DNA of 64,000 nucleotides from an uncultured Bacteroidia bacterium (GCA_902774295.1 CACYHP010000001.1:1054001-1118000); one strand, 5' to 3'; shown: positions 35,220 to 45,673, counted from the stretch's first letter. Made by a program: numbers and translations. Notes: generated by a model from the letters alone, not told the origin.

Positions 35220-37283
35220 ATGAATAAGATAAAGGCTATTGTAGAAAAGATTCGTCATTCGTATTATGACATAATGAAGGTCTTGGCTTTCGTTATTGCC
35301 GTCGTGATAGTTGTCTTGCTGATGCCGAGAAACGTCAAATTTAAATATGAATATCAGAAAATGCGCCCTTGGCCGCACGAAAGCCTTTATGCCCCTTTCA
35401 ACTTCCCGATTTACAAATCGGAGGAGACGGTGAGAAAGGAAAAAGAAGAGGCTTTGAAGAACATTGAGCCGATTTTTGTTTTTGATGCGCTTGGTACTGA
35501 AAATGGTCGTGAAAAGCTGTTGAAAGACTTTGAATATCAATGGGTTGATACAATTGGTGACAAGGAATATTATAGAAATCTTATACTAGGTATTTACGAT
35601 CATATCGAAAATAATGGTATAGTGGCGAAAAACAACCGCACCAACAATTTCAAAGGTGATGAGATGGTTGTTGTGGTGAGAAACAAGGTGCAAACCAAGT
35701 GCAAATACGAGGATTTGAACACCATGGCGACAGCTTCGGCTTACATTCAAGGCAAGTTGACACATATCTCTGATTACAAGACTATGCAGTTGATTAGCAA
35801 TTTGTTACATAACTCTTTGCGTCAAAATGTGATTTATTCGGAGAGCATGACAAAACAGGCGGAAAAGATGGCTGTCGACAATATCATGCTCACTTTTGGA
35901 ATGGTTCAGAAAGATGAGCTCATCATTATGGAAGGGGAGATAGTGACGGATGAGAAGTATCAGATTATCACTTCGTTACAGCGCGAATACGCCGATATCA
36001 CCGCTAAAAATTTCTTCAGCAGAAATTATATGTTATATGGCCAGCTGCTTTTGGTGAGCATAGTTTTCTTGGCTTTGTATCTGACTCTCAGGATGTTACG
36101 TCCTGATATCTTCGAGCAGCTGCGGTATATCAACCTGATTCTGTTGCTGATGTTGCTGATGATAGTTCCGTCGCTGCTCCTGATAAGATATGCGCCATCA
36201 ATGATTTTCATAATGCCGGTGGCCATAATGTCAATACTGCTTATGACGTTCTTTGATGCCAGAATCTCCATCATCGTGCAGGTTATGACATTGATTATCA
36301 TAAGTTTGGTGGTGCTGAACCCGTTCCAGTATTTCTTTGTCCAGATGCTGGTGTCGTTTGTCGCAATCTTCAGCATGACCAAACGCACGCGTCGAGCCAG
36401 TTATTTCGGCACTTCGCTGGCTGTTTTTGCCACTTATGTCACTGTATATCTTGGCATGATGCTTATTTTTGATGGTGGTTTCGACTCTTTCGACTGGGCT
36501 GTCATCATAATATATGCTGGTAATGCCTTCTTCACAATGTTAGCGCTTCCGCTGGCATTCTTGTTCGAGCGTATTTTCGGTTTTGTCACCGATCTTTCGT
36601 TGCTCGAGTTGAGCAATACCAACAGTCCGCTGTTGCGGAAATTGGCATCTGACGCACCTGGCACGTTCCAGCATGTTATGCAGGTCGCCGACCTCTGCGA
36701 GGAGGTTATATATAATATAGGTGGAAATCCTTTGCTTGTCCGTACAGGTGCAATGTATCACGATATCGGAAAGACGCGTAATCCGTTCTATTTCATTGAA
36801 AACCAGAATGGTAAATATAATCCTCATGATGATGTGTCGTATACTGAGAGTGCCCAGATTATCATCAGCCATGTCATTGATGGTATTGAAATATGCAGAA
36901 AATACCATATTCCAGAGCAGATCATCGACTTTGTGAGGACGCACCATGGCACACGTCGCACCGAGTATTTCTATCAGATGGAATTGCGCGAAAACCCTGA
37001 TGGCGTTGACGAATCAGAATTCAAATACCCTGGTCCGCTGCCATTCTCGAAGGAGACAGCTGTGCTGATGATGTGCGACGCCGTTGAAGCCGCCTCACGA
37101 AGTATGAGCGAGAAAACTGAGGAATCTCTAAACAAGCTCGTCGACAACATTATCGACGGCCAGATGAAAGCCAACCAGTTCGACAACACCAACATCACTT
37201 TCCACGACATCACCGTGACAAAGAAAGTGCTGAAAAAGAAACTGATGAGCATCTACCATGTGAGGATAGCGTATCCGGATTGA
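35220..37283 (+). CDS. 7TM-HD phosphohydrolase (PgpH-type, likely c-di-AMP phosphodiesterase)
   Basis: A 687-residue membrane protein of the 7TMR-HD/PgpH family. It has an N-terminal helix (about 20-36), an extracytoplasmic region (about 40-275) and a block of seven helices (about 285-465). The cytoplasmic HD domain has GAMYHDIGKTRNP, ISHVIDGIEI and the second-half motif RTHHGTRRTEYFY. These match the metal-binding residues of PgpH, which hydrolyses c-di-AMP in other bacteria; that substrate is inferred here. The ATG at 35220 is preferred over one 16 codons upstream because the helix and basic N-terminus then sit as in the family. Its last 74 bases overlap the convergent WbqC gene. Confidence 0.9.
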   Translation: MNKIKAIVEKIRHSYYDIMKVLAFVIAVVIVVLLMPRNVKFKYEYQKMRPWPHESLYAPFNFPIYKSEETVRKEKEEALKNIEPIFVFDALGTENGREKLLKDFEYQWVDTIGDKEYYRNLILGIYDHIENNGIVAKNNRTNNFKGDEMVVVVRNKVQTKCKYEDLNTMATASAYIQGKLTHISDYKTMQLISNLLHNSLRQNVIYSESMTKQAEKMAVDNIMLTFGMVQKDELIIMEGEIVTDEKYQIITSLQREYADITAKNFFSRNYMLYGQLLLVSIVFLALYLTLRMLRPDIFEQLRYINLILLLMLLMIVPSLLLIRYAPSMIFIMPVAIMSILLMTFFDARISIIVQVMTLIIISLVVLNPFQYFFVQMLVSFVAIFSMTKRTRRASYFGTSLAVFATYVTVYLGMMLIFDGGFDSFDWAVIIIYAGNAFFTMLALPLAFLFERIFGFVTDLSLLELSNTNSPLLRKLASDAPGTFQHVMQVADLCEEVIYNIGGNPLLVRTGAMYHDIGKTRNPFYFIENQNGKYNPHDDVSYTESAQIIISHVIDGIEICRKYHIPEQIIDFVRTHHGTRRTEYFYQMELRENPDGVDESEFKYPGPLPFSKETAVLMMCDAVEAASRSMSEKTEESLNKLVDNIIDGQMKANQFDNTNITFHDITVTKKVLKKKLMSIYHVRIAYPD

Positions 37284-37890
37284 TGTTAATGTTGTTTAGA
37301 TAGTTTATCGCCTCCGGTCCTTCGTTGAAAATAAGGTCAATAACTGATAAATTGGATACAAACGGCTGGCGGTCGGCAAAAACTTGATAATAATTCGGAA
37401 AATTCGTCGATTCTGGCGACCATTTTGATAAAGAAACACGATAATCGTTTGCATCTGAGATAGGTGAAAAATCTTCGGTGTAAACGATTTCTTTACTGAT
37501 TTTCAATACTTTAAGGATGAATTTCAGACAAAACTCGTTCAATTCGATGAGCGTGTCGAATTTCGTTGAAAAAGCCTTCTCGAGATAGGGGAAATAGTAT
37601 TCGAAATAAGGCGTTTTGCGATATGCTGCTTCCAGACAGCGCTGGTGAATCTGCTGCCAAGGCTCTTTATAGCTTATCGCGATGTCCTTGGTTAAAGTAT
37701 GGTTGCCGTTGGTCTTCACAATAGGCACGGTAAGAGTCTGTAAACCATTGGCAGTCATGACGTTGCAACGTGTACGGCATGACTGCTTTTGATATGTCTC
37801 AAACAATTCAATCTTAGGTGCCTCGTTCTTTAAAAACAACGAAACATACTGAATGTCAGGAAGATACGATGTCGGGAAGATGTTATTCAC
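37210..37890 (-). CDS. WbqC-like family protein with C-terminal extension
   Basis: A 226-residue member of the WbqC family (YLPDIQYVSLF, SCRTRCNVMTANG, YKEPWQQIHQRCLEAAYRKTPYFEYYFP). The family is linked to glycan or lipid biosynthesis; its biochemistry is not settled. The last roughly 25 residues are encoded antisense to the 3' end of the PgpH gene and look like an extension beyond the usual end near LIFNEGPEAINYL. It overlaps the thioredoxin gene by eight bases and is probably co-transcribed with it. Confidence 0.88.
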   Translation of the reverse strand: MNNIFPTSYLPDIQYVSLFLKNEAPKIELFETYQKQSCRTRCNVMTANGLQTLTVPIVKTNGNHTLTKDIAISYKEPWQQIHQRCLEAAYRKTPYFEYYFPYLEKAFSTKFDTLIELNEFCLKFILKVLKISKEIVYTEDFSPISDANDYRVSLSKWSPESTNFPNYYQVFADRQPFVSNLSVIDLIFNEGPEAINYLNNININPDTLSSHGRCSSVSFSALSLSR

Positions 37891-38368
37891 CTAACAGCTT
37901 GTTGATTTGTTCACGGAAAAATGCCTCATCTTTAGCGCCGACCGATTTGTCAGGCTGAGCCCCGTTTTTTGCGAAGAAAACCGTTGGTAAGTATTGGATT
38001 TTCAGTATCGAAGCGAGTTTTTGCTCTTTGTCGGTATCAACTTTATAAAAATCAACTTTGCCGTCATATTCTTGGGCTAATTTTTCCAAAATAGGGGCGA
38101 CCATCTTGCACGGACCGCACCATGTGGCGTAAAAGTCAATCACGCAAGGTCTTTCGCCTTTGAAAGTGAATTCGTTTGGGTTTGCCTCAAAATCCCATAC
38201 CTTTTTTATAAAGTCGTTATACGACATCACTTTTACGTAGGTCTTTTCTTTAGCTACTGATTCTGAAGTGGTTGTATTCTGTTTTTTGGCTTCTTTGTTA
38301 TTATCAGAACTGCCGCAGGATGATAAAAACGCGATTGTGATAAGTGAAATAACTAATAATTTTTTCAT
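37883..38368 (-). CDS. Thioredoxin-family lipoprotein
   Basis: A 161-residue protein. Its lipoprotein signal (LITIAFLSSC, Cys18) should place it in the periplasm or outer membrane. The thioredoxin domain (about 60-161) has the redox motif WCGPC followed by KMVAPILEKLA, and the cis-Pro region YLPTVFF. It is probably an extracytoplasmic thiol reductase or oxidase partner. It heads a two-gene unit with WbqC and is divergent from the deoxyhypusine-synthase-like gene. Confidence 0.9.
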   Translation of the reverse strand: MKKLLVISLITIAFLSSCGSSDNNKEAKKQNTTTSESVAKEKTYVKVMSYNDFIKKVWDFEANPNEFTFKGERPCVIDFYATWCGPCKMVAPILEKLAQEYDGKVDFYKVDTDKEQKLASILKIQYLPTVFFAKNGAQPDKSVGAKDEAFFREQINKLLGE

Positions 38369-38385
38369 GATGAATAAATTTTTCG

Positions 38386-38393
38386 CAAAGATA
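38386..38393 (-). promoter_or_regulatory. Promoter -7 box of the thioredoxin gene
   Basis: TATCTTTG on the minus strand, 17 bases before the start codon. Confidence 0.6.
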
Positions 38394-38404
38394 ATAATAT
38401 TTTG

Positions 38405-38412
38405 TATATTTG
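38405..38412 (+). promoter_or_regulatory. Promoter -7 box of the deoxyhypusine-synthase-like/hut operon
   Basis: TATATTTG lies 44 bases before the start codon at 38457 and 11 bases from the divergent thioredoxin promoter box. Confidence 0.6.
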
Positions 38413-38456
38413 CAGATTAAAATTTTCTGAAAATTCATCATAAAAAACTAAATAAA

Positions 38457-39509
38457 ATGGCAAGAAAACTTGAAAAGAAAGACTTATTGAAGAATGTCGT
38501 GAAGCACATCGACATCAAGAAGTACGACTCAACAGAAATCATCGACGCAATGCGTGAAATGTCGTTCACATCACGCGACACCGCTCGCGCCGCCGACATT
38601 TTGATGATGATGGTGAAAGAGAAATCATGCACCAACATCCTCACATTGGCAGGTTCAACCTCAGCAGCAGGCTGTATGCAGGTTTACGTCGACATGGTCC
38701 GCAACAAAATGATTGACGTCGTCGTTTCGACAGGCGCTTCAGTCATCGACATGGACCTCTTCGAGGCTCTCGGTTTCAAACATTATATCGGTGAGAAAGA
38801 GAACGTGGTGCCGGATACCAAGCTCCGCGAGCTTTACATCGACCGTATCTACGATACATACATCGACGAGGAACAGCTTCAGGTGTGTGACCACGCTACA
38901 TACGAGCTCGCCAACATCCTCGAGCCACGTCCATATTCATCACGTGAGTTCTTGTGGAATCTCGGTAAATGGCTGCATGAAGGTCACGGCGTGAAGAAAG
39001 ACAGCCTCATCCAGACATGCTACGAATGCGGCGTCCCGATGTTCTGCCCGGCATTCTCTGATTCTTCAGCAGGTTTCGGTATCGGTCTGCACCAGTGGGA
39101 GCGCAAGCACGCTGGCAAGCCATACGTGAGCATCGACTCTGTCGCCGACTTCCTCGAGCTGACAGAAATCAAGATGGCTGCTCCACAGACAGGCTTGTTC
39201 ATGGTCGGTGGCGGTACTCCTAAGAACTTCGCACAGGATACAGTTGTCTGCGCTGAGATTCTCGGTCACGAGGTGCCAATGCACAAATACGCTATCCAAA
39301 TCACCGTTGCTGACGTCCGCGATGGCGCTTGCTCATCATCAACATTGCTCGAGGCAGGTTCATGGGGCAAGGTTAGCGAGAAACTCCAGCAGATGGTCTA
39401 CGCCGAAGGTACAACAGTCATCCCGATGATTGCATCATACGTGTACCACAACGGACCTTGGAAGAAACGTGAATACAAGAATTGGCAAAGCATTTACAAA
39501 AATAAATAA
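38457..39509 (+). CDS. Deoxyhypusine-synthase family protein
   Basis: A 350-residue NAD-binding protein of the deoxyhypusine synthase fold. It shows LTLAGSTSAAG near 62-72 and STGASVIDMDL near 91-101 (NAD region). Lys305 in EAGSWGK is the equivalent of the lysine that forms the covalent intermediate in the eukaryotic enzyme, so catalysis is likely retained. Bacteria have no eIF5A, so the product is probably a polyamine made by 4-aminobutyl transfer (homospermidine-like chemistry) rather than deoxyhypusine; this is inference. The gene overlaps hutI by one base (TAATG), which ties it to histidine degradation. An agmatinase-family gene lies at 62007-63032. Confidence 0.87.
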   Translation: MARKLEKKDLLKNVVKHIDIKKYDSTEIIDAMREMSFTSRDTARAADILMMMVKEKSCTNILTLAGSTSAAGCMQVYVDMVRNKMIDVVVSTGASVIDMDLFEALGFKHYIGEKENVVPDTKLRELYIDRIYDTYIDEEQLQVCDHATYELANILEPRPYSSREFLWNLGKWLHEGHGVKKDSLIQTCYECGVPMFCPAFSDSSAGFGIGLHQWERKHAGKPYVSIDSVADFLELTEIKMAAPQTGLFMVGGGTPKNFAQDTVVCAEILGHEVPMHKYAIQITVADVRDGACSSSTLLEAGSWGKVSEKLQQMVYAEGTTVIPMIASYVYHNGPWKKREYKNWQSIYKNK

Positions 39510-40753
39510 TGTTAATTACCAACATTAAAGAACTTTGCGGCATCGTGGAGGATGGCTCATTATGGAAAGCCGGCTCCGCGATGTCGGATGTTAAGCGCAT
39601 CAAAAACGCATACCTATTAATAAAAGGTAGCAAGATTGCCGACTATGGCGAGATGAACTCTCCGAAATACCGGGAATATCTGGCAAAAGAGAGAAAAGTC
39701 GTCGACGCCAAAAGCGGACTTGTCTTGCCGGCGTTCTGCGACTCGCATACGCACTTGGTTTATGCCAACTCGCGCGAGATGGAGTTCTGCGACAAGATTC
39801 GTGGGTTGAGCTACGAAGAAATCGCAAAAAGAGGCGGTGGAATCCTCAATTCTGCCAAAGCCACAGCGGCTGCAAGCGAAGAAGAGCTCTATGAGTCGGC
39901 GATGCAGCGTCTCGACGAGATCATGTGTATGGGAACAGGTGCCGTCGAGATAAAAAGCGGCTACGGTCTAACTACTGAGAGTGAGCTGAAGCTTTTACGT
40001 GTTATCCGTCGCATGAAGGAAAACTCTCCGATGACGATAAAGTCGAACTTCCTTGGCGCTCACGGCATCCCGATGGAATACCGCGGACATCAGGAAGACT
40101 ATGTCGACCTCGTCATCAACGAGATGATTCCACTTGTGGCAGCTGAGGATTTGGCAGATTTCATCGACGTTTTCTGCGATAAAGGCTTCTTCACCGTCGA
40201 AGACACCGAGCGAATCCTGATGGCAGGCATCAAATACGGCATGCGTCCTAAGATTCACGCCAACGAGATGGCAGTCTCCGGAGGTGTTCAGGTAGGAGTG
40301 AAATACGGCGCTATCTCTGTTGACCACCTCGAGCAGATGGGAAAAGAAGAGATTGAGGCATTGAAAGGTTCCGACACCATGCCGACGGTGCTTCCTGGCT
40401 GTGCGTTCTTCTTGAACCTGCCGTTGTCGCCGGTTCGTGACATGATTAACGCAGGATTGCCGGTTGCTATGGCGTCAGACTTCAATCCAGGTACGTCGCC
40501 GTCGGGCAACATGCAGTTTGTGCTTTCATGCGCCTGCATCAGATATCGCATGACACCGGAAGAGGCGTTGAATGCAACGACATTGAACACCGCTTACGCA
40601 ATGGATGTGGCAAACGAACTCGGCTCAATCACCAAGGGCAAAATCGCTAACGTGATGATCACCAAGCCGATGACGCAGCTGGAGTTTATGCCGTATTATT
40701 ATGGCGCGAACAAGGTTCAGACAATGATTTTAAAAGGAAAAGTAATAAAATAA
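39509..40753 (+). CDS. hutI: Imidazolonepropionase
   Basis: HutI opens the imidazolone ring in histidine catabolism, giving N-formimino-glutamate. The 414-residue amidohydrolase has the metal motif FCDSHTHLVYA near 72-82, the HANEMAVSGG region, VDHLEQMG, and SDFNPGTSPSGNM with the catalytic Asp. It is translated immediately after the deoxyhypusine-synthase-like gene and 6 bases before ftcD. The earlier enzymes HutH and HutU are not in the window. Confidence 0.95.
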   Translation: MLITNIKELCGIVEDGSLWKAGSAMSDVKRIKNAYLLIKGSKIADYGEMNSPKYREYLAKERKVVDAKSGLVLPAFCDSHTHLVYANSREMEFCDKIRGLSYEEIAKRGGGILNSAKATAAASEEELYESAMQRLDEIMCMGTGAVEIKSGYGLTTESELKLLRVIRRMKENSPMTIKSNFLGAHGIPMEYRGHQEDYVDLVINEMIPLVAAEDLADFIDVFCDKGFFTVEDTERILMAGIKYGMRPKIHANEMAVSGGVQVGVKYGAISVDHLEQMGKEEIEALKGSDTMPTVLPGCAFFLNLPLSPVRDMINAGLPVAMASDFNPGTSPSGNMQFVLSCACIRYRMTPEEALNATTLNTAYAMDVANELGSITKGKIANVMITKPMTQLEFMPYYYGANKVQTMILKGKVIK

Positions 40754-40759
40754 ACAGAT

Positions 40760-42460
40760 ATGAAACAATTAATCGAATGTGTTCCGAATATCAGCGAAGG
40801 TCGCGATATGAACATCATCAACCAGGTGACAGCCGAGATCGAGAAGGTCGAAGGCGTGAAATTGTTGGACGTTGACCCAGGTGCGACGACAAACCGTACC
40901 GTCATCACCTTTGTGGGCGAACCGGAAAACGTGTGCGAAGCCGCATTCCGCGTGGTGAAGAAAGCTGCCGAGCTCATCGACATGCGCAACCATCACGGTG
41001 ACCACCCACGTCAGGGTGCAACAGACGTCTGCCCACTCATCCCGATTTCAAACATCACGATGGACGAGGTGGTGGTTTATGCCCGTAACCTCGCACAACG
41101 CTTCGGCGAAGAACTCAACATCCCGATTTACTGCTACGAAGAGGCTGCTTTCCAGCCAAAACGCAAGAACCTGGCTTATTGCCGCACAGGCGAATACGAG
41201 TCACTGTCGAGCCGTCTCGGCACCGAGGAATGGAAGCCTGATTTCGGTCCTAACGAGTGGAACGAGCATGTGGCACAGACCGGCGCGACACAGGTCGGAG
41301 CCCGCGACTTCCTCATCGCTATAAACTATAACCTCAACACCACCTCGACACGCCGCGCCAACGCCATCGCTTTCGACGTCCGCGAGAAAGGCCGTCCGAA
41401 GAGAGTGGGACCGAAGGTCACCGACAAGCCGATGAAAGACGAGAACGGCAATACCATCATGATTCCTGGCACTCTGAAGAGCACCAAGGCTATCGGATGG
41501 TTCATCGAGGAATACGGCATCGCCCAGGTGTCGATGAACATCACAAACATCAACGTGTCACCGGTTCACGTCTGCTTCGACGAGGTGTGCGCTAAGGCTG
41601 CAGCTCGCGGAGTGCGCGTGACAGGCTGCGAGATCGTCGGTTTGATTCCTAAGAAGGTGCTCATCGACGCTGGCAAGTATTATCTTGCAAAACAACAGCG
41701 TTCACTGGGCGTCAGCGAGGATGAAATCATGAAGATCGCCATCAAGTCGATGGGTCTCGACGATTTGAAGCCGTTCAACCCGAAAGAGAAAGTCATCGAG
41801 TTCTTGATTGAAGACATGACACAGAAGAAGCTCGTCGACATGACCTGCACAGGCTTTGCCAACGAGACAGCCAGCGAGAGCCCGGCTCCAGGTGGCGGCT
41901 CAATCTCTGCTTACATGGGCGCTCTCGGCGCAGCATTGGCAACGATGGTGGCAAACCTGTCATCACACAAGCCAGGTTGGGATGAGCGCTGGGAAGAGTT
42001 CTCAAAGGTCGCTGAAAAGGGTCAGGTCTTGAAAGATCAGTTGCTCGATTTAGTTGACGAAGACACCAACGCATTCAACAAAATCATGGCTGCATTGCAG
42101 ATGCCTAAGAAGACCGACGCCGACAAGGCCGCTCGTATGGAAGCCCTTGAGTTAGCCTCACAATATGCTACCAAGGTGCCGTTCAAGACCATGAACGTTG
42201 CATTTGAGGCATTTGATATCGTTGAGGCGATGGCAAAGACAGGCAATCCTGCATCAGTGTCAGACGCCGGAGTGGGTGCTTTATGCTGCAGAAGTGCTGT
42301 CATGGGCGCATATCTCAACGTGAAAATCAACGCTGCTGGACTTAAGGACAGAGCATTTGCCGACAAAATCGTCGCTGATGGCGCAAAGATTGAGGCCGCT
42401 GCCATTAAGAAAGAGGCTGAAATTCTTGAGGTTGTCAATAAGATTATCAACAAAGAATAA
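40760..42460 (+). CDS. ftcD: Bifunctional glutamate formimidoyltransferase / formimidoyl-THF cyclodeaminase
   Basis: This enzyme transfers the formimino group from formiminoglutamate to tetrahydrofolate and then releases ammonia, so histidine carbon enters one-carbon metabolism. The 566-residue fusion has the formiminotransferase part at about 1-330 (ECVPNISEGRD, MRNHHGDHPRQGATDVCPLIP) and the cyclodeaminase helical domain at about 365-566 (ESPAPGGGSISAYMGALGAALATM). Both halves look complete. It is the last gene of the unit that begins at 38457. The product links to gcvT, also a THF enzyme, at 58415. Confidence 0.95.
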   Translation: MKQLIECVPNISEGRDMNIINQVTAEIEKVEGVKLLDVDPGATTNRTVITFVGEPENVCEAAFRVVKKAAELIDMRNHHGDHPRQGATDVCPLIPISNITMDEVVVYARNLAQRFGEELNIPIYCYEEAAFQPKRKNLAYCRTGEYESLSSRLGTEEWKPDFGPNEWNEHVAQTGATQVGARDFLIAINYNLNTTSTRRANAIAFDVREKGRPKRVGPKVTDKPMKDENGNTIMIPGTLKSTKAIGWFIEEYGIAQVSMNITNINVSPVHVCFDEVCAKAAARGVRVTGCEIVGLIPKKVLIDAGKYYLAKQQRSLGVSEDEIMKIAIKSMGLDDLKPFNPKEKVIEFLIEDMTQKKLVDMTCTGFANETASESPAPGGGSISAYMGALGAALATMVANLSSHKPGWDERWEEFSKVAEKGQVLKDQLLDLVDEDTNAFNKIMAALQMPKKTDADKAARMEALELASQYATKVPFKTMNVAFEAFDIVEAMAKTGNPASVSDAGVGALCCRSAVMGAYLNVKINAAGLKDRAFADKIVADGAKIEAAAIKKEAEILEVVNKIINKE

Positions 42461-42549
42461 TTTAACCAATTGATAATCAAATAGATAATATTGTTAAAAA
42501 TTTTCTAAATTTTTGGCTTAAAAATATTGTAAGGTATTAAAAAAATATG

Positions 42550-42557
42550 TATTTTTG
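42550..42557 (+). promoter_or_regulatory. Promoter -7 box of rpmG
   Basis: TATTTTTG lies 28 bases before the L33 start codon; a TTG near 42527-42529 is a candidate -33 element. Confidence 0.6.
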
Positions 42558-42585
42558 CAGTCCGAAAATTTGAAAGGAATAAGAT

Positions 42586-42774
42586 ATGTCAAAGAAAGTT
42601 AAAGACGCACGCGTACAAGTGATTTTGGAGTGCACAGAGCAAAAGGCAACAGGCATCCCGGGAACTTCTCGTTACGTTACAACGAAGAACAAGAAGAACA
42701 CCCCAGAGAGATTGGAACTCATGAAATACAACCCAATCCTCAAGAAAATGACTCTTCACAAAGAAATTAAATAA
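42586..42774 (+). CDS. rpmG: 50S ribosomal protein L33 (zinc-free form)
   Basis: A 62-residue L33 ([22 protein letters not shown], a family signature in the first half, then [27 protein letters not shown]). Only one cysteine is present, so the zinc ribbon of C+ L33 is absent; this is the C- type that needs no zinc. In related genomes L28 usually precedes it, but the gene upstream here is ftcD. Confidence 0.95.
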   Translation: MSKKVKDARVQVILECTEQKATGIPGTSRYVTTKNKKNTPERLELMKYNPILKKMTLHKEIK

Positions 42775-42784
42775 GATTTAGGAT

Positions 42785-42937
42785 ATGGCAAAGAAGGTAG
42801 TTGCATCATTGCACACAGCTGGTAAGGAATATACAAAGGTCATCAAAATGAAGAAATCAGAGAAGACTGGTGCTTACTATTTTGAAGAGACTATCGTTCC
42901 GATTGACCAGGCACAGGAATTCATCGCAAAGAACTAA
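42785..42937 (+). CDS. DUF4295 family small protein
   Basis: A 50-residue basic protein beginning MAKKVVASLHTAGKEYTKVI and ending QAQEFIAKN. It lies 10 bases after L33, in the order L33-DUF4295-ftsY typical of Bacteroidota. The function is unknown; position and basic composition suggest a ribosome-associated protein. A terminator follows. Confidence 0.88.
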   Translation: MAKKVVASLHTAGKEYTKVIKMKKSEKTGAYYFEETIVPIDQAQEFIAKN

Positions 42938-42963
42938 TATAGTTTTTTGAATTGATTTAGAAT

Positions 42964-42993
42964 AGCTTTTCCGTTTCGGCGGGAGAGCTTTTT
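42964..42993 (+). terminator. Intrinsic terminator after rpmG-DUF4295
   Basis: A 9-bp stem, including G-U pairs, between AGCTTTTCC and GGGAGAGCT is followed by TTTTTG on the plus strand. Confidence 0.55.
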
Positions 42994-43002
42994 GTGCTTA
43001 CA

Positions 43003-43124
43003 GTCATTTCGAGCGGAACGAAGTGGAGTCGAGAAATCCTTTTTTATCGAAAACAATTGAATGATTTCGTTTAACAAGGATTTCTCCATTTCGTTCCATT
43101 TCATTACACTTCAGTCGAAATGAC
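43003..43124. repeat. 122-bp TCATTTCGA palindromic element upstream of ftsY
   Basis: Terminal arms GTCATTTCGA/TCGAAATGAC, inner GAGAAATCC/GGATTTCTC and a central ATCGAAAACAATTGAATGAT. It differs from the element at 44159-44280 by about five of 122 bases, and the two bracket ftsY. Confidence 0.8.
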
Positions 43125-43156
43125 GAAATTAAATGATTCTGAATCAAATAAATTAT

Positions 43157-43164
43157 TATCTTTG
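43157..43164 (+). promoter_or_regulatory. Promoter -7 box of ftsY
   Basis: TATCTTTG lies 25 bases before the chosen ftsY start (43190) and downstream of an earlier in-frame start at 43133, which it rules out. Confidence 0.6.
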
Positions 43165-43189
43165 CAAAATTATTATAAACGAACAGAAA

Positions 43190-44146
43190 ATGGGATTATT
43201 TTCATTTTTTAAGAGAGACAAGGAAGCTAAAGAAGACCTGAACAAAGGTCTGGAGAAGACCCGCACCAGCGTGTTCGACCGCATCTCGAAGGCTATTATC
43301 GGAAAGTCGACGGTGGATGACGAGGTCTTGGATAACCTTGAAGAGATTTTGGTGACATCAGACGTTGGCGTCGATACCACTTTGAAGATTATTGACCGCA
43401 TCCAGAAACGTGTTGCACGTGATAAGTATCTGGGAACCAGCGAGTTGAATATGATTTTGAAGGAAGAAATCGCGGCATTGTTGCAGGAGAACAACTCTGG
43501 CGACGGCAGCAACTTCGACCTTCCAGAGGGTAAGAAACCTTACGTCATCATGGTTGTTGGTGTGAACGGCGTTGGCAAGACCACTACAATTGGCAAGCTC
43601 GCATACAACTTCAAGATGGCAGGCAAGAAGGTGATGCTTGGCGCTTCAGATACATTCCGCGCAGCCGCTGTCGACCAGCTTAAGATTTGGGCTGACCGTG
43701 TCGGCGTGCCGATCGTATCTCAAGGCATGGGCGCTGACCCGGCATCAGTGGCATTCGACACAGTGAAATCAGCCGTGGCACAAGACATTGACGTCGTCTT
43801 GATCGACACCGCAGGCCGTCTGCACAATAAAGTCGGCTTGATGAACGAGCTCTCGAAGATTAAGAAAGTGTGCCAGAAGGTCATTCCGAATGCACCGCAT
43901 GAGGTGTTGCTCGTTTTGGACGCTTCAACAGGACAGAATGCCATCGAACAGGCTCGCCAGTTTATCGCTGCAACAGAAGTCAACGCATTGGCACTCACCA
44001 AGCTCGACGGCACCGCAAAAGGCGGCGTGGTCATCGGCATCTCCGACCAGTTCAAGATTCCGGTAAAATACATCGGAGTGGGAGAGAAGATGGAGAACCT
44101 TCAAATCTTCGACAGACAAGAATTCGTGGATTCATTGTTTAAGTAA
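43190..44146 (+). CDS. ftsY: Signal recognition particle receptor FtsY
   Basis: FtsY is the SRP receptor GTPase that docks ribosome-nascent chains at the membrane. With the start [10 protein letters not shown] the protein has 318 residues: a short basic N-terminal region in place of the long acidic A domain, the N domain (about 30-105), and the G domain with [23 protein letters not shown] and [11 protein letters not shown]. The start is fixed by the promoter box. Two nearly identical 122-bp repeats lie on either side of the gene. Confidence 0.96.
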   Translation: MGLFSFFKRDKEAKEDLNKGLEKTRTSVFDRISKAIIGKSTVDDEVLDNLEEILVTSDVGVDTTLKIIDRIQKRVARDKYLGTSELNMILKEEIAALLQENNSGDGSNFDLPEGKKPYVIMVVGVNGVGKTTTIGKLAYNFKMAGKKVMLGASDTFRAAAVDQLKIWADRVGVPIVSQGMGADPASVAFDTVKSAVAQDIDVVLIDTAGRLHNKVGLMNELSKIKKVCQKVIPNAPHEVLLVLDASTGQNAIEQARQFIAATEVNALALTKLDGTAKGGVVIGISDQFKIPVKYIGVGEKMENLQIFDRQEFVDSLFK

Positions 44147-44158
44147 AGGAGCCAAGGT

Positions 44159-44280
44159 GTCATTTCGAGCGTAACGAAGTGAAGTCGAGAAATCCTTTTT
44201 TATCGAAAACAATTGAATGATTTCGTTTAACAAGGATTTCTCCATTCCGTTACATTTCATTCCACTTCAGTCGAAATGAC
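44159..44280. repeat. 122-bp TCATTTCGA palindromic element downstream of ftsY
   Basis: Near-identical partner of the element at 43003-43124, in the same orientation and of equal length. It fills nearly the whole gap between ftsY and rimO. Confidence 0.8.
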
Positions 44281-44286
44281 AAATAT

Positions 44287-45588
<1,302 letters not shown>

Positions 45589-45598
45589 AAGATTATAG

Positions 45599-45670
45599 TT
45601 AAAGGTTAAAAGAGGGGGCGAACCGGTTTTTATCGATTTGCTCTCTCTTTTCTCTTTTAACTTTTAACTA
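45599..45670. repeat. AGTTAAAAGAG-type palindrome between convergent genes
   Basis: Left arm AGTTAAAGGTTAAAAGAG and right arm CTCTTTTAACTTTTAACT can form a long stem between the convergent rimO and beta-helix genes. The arms resemble those at 52493-52567. It is probably a bidirectional 3'-end element. Confidence 0.5.
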
Positions 45671-45673
45671 AAA

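Noticed and set aside
38457..42460. A complete histidine utilisation operon
   Set aside because: Only hutI and ftcD are present; hutH and hutU are not in the window.
43003..44280. A composite transposon carrying ftsY
   Set aside because: The 122-bp elements have no transposase and no clear target-site duplication, and ftsY is in its normal rpmG-DUF4295-ftsY-rimO order.
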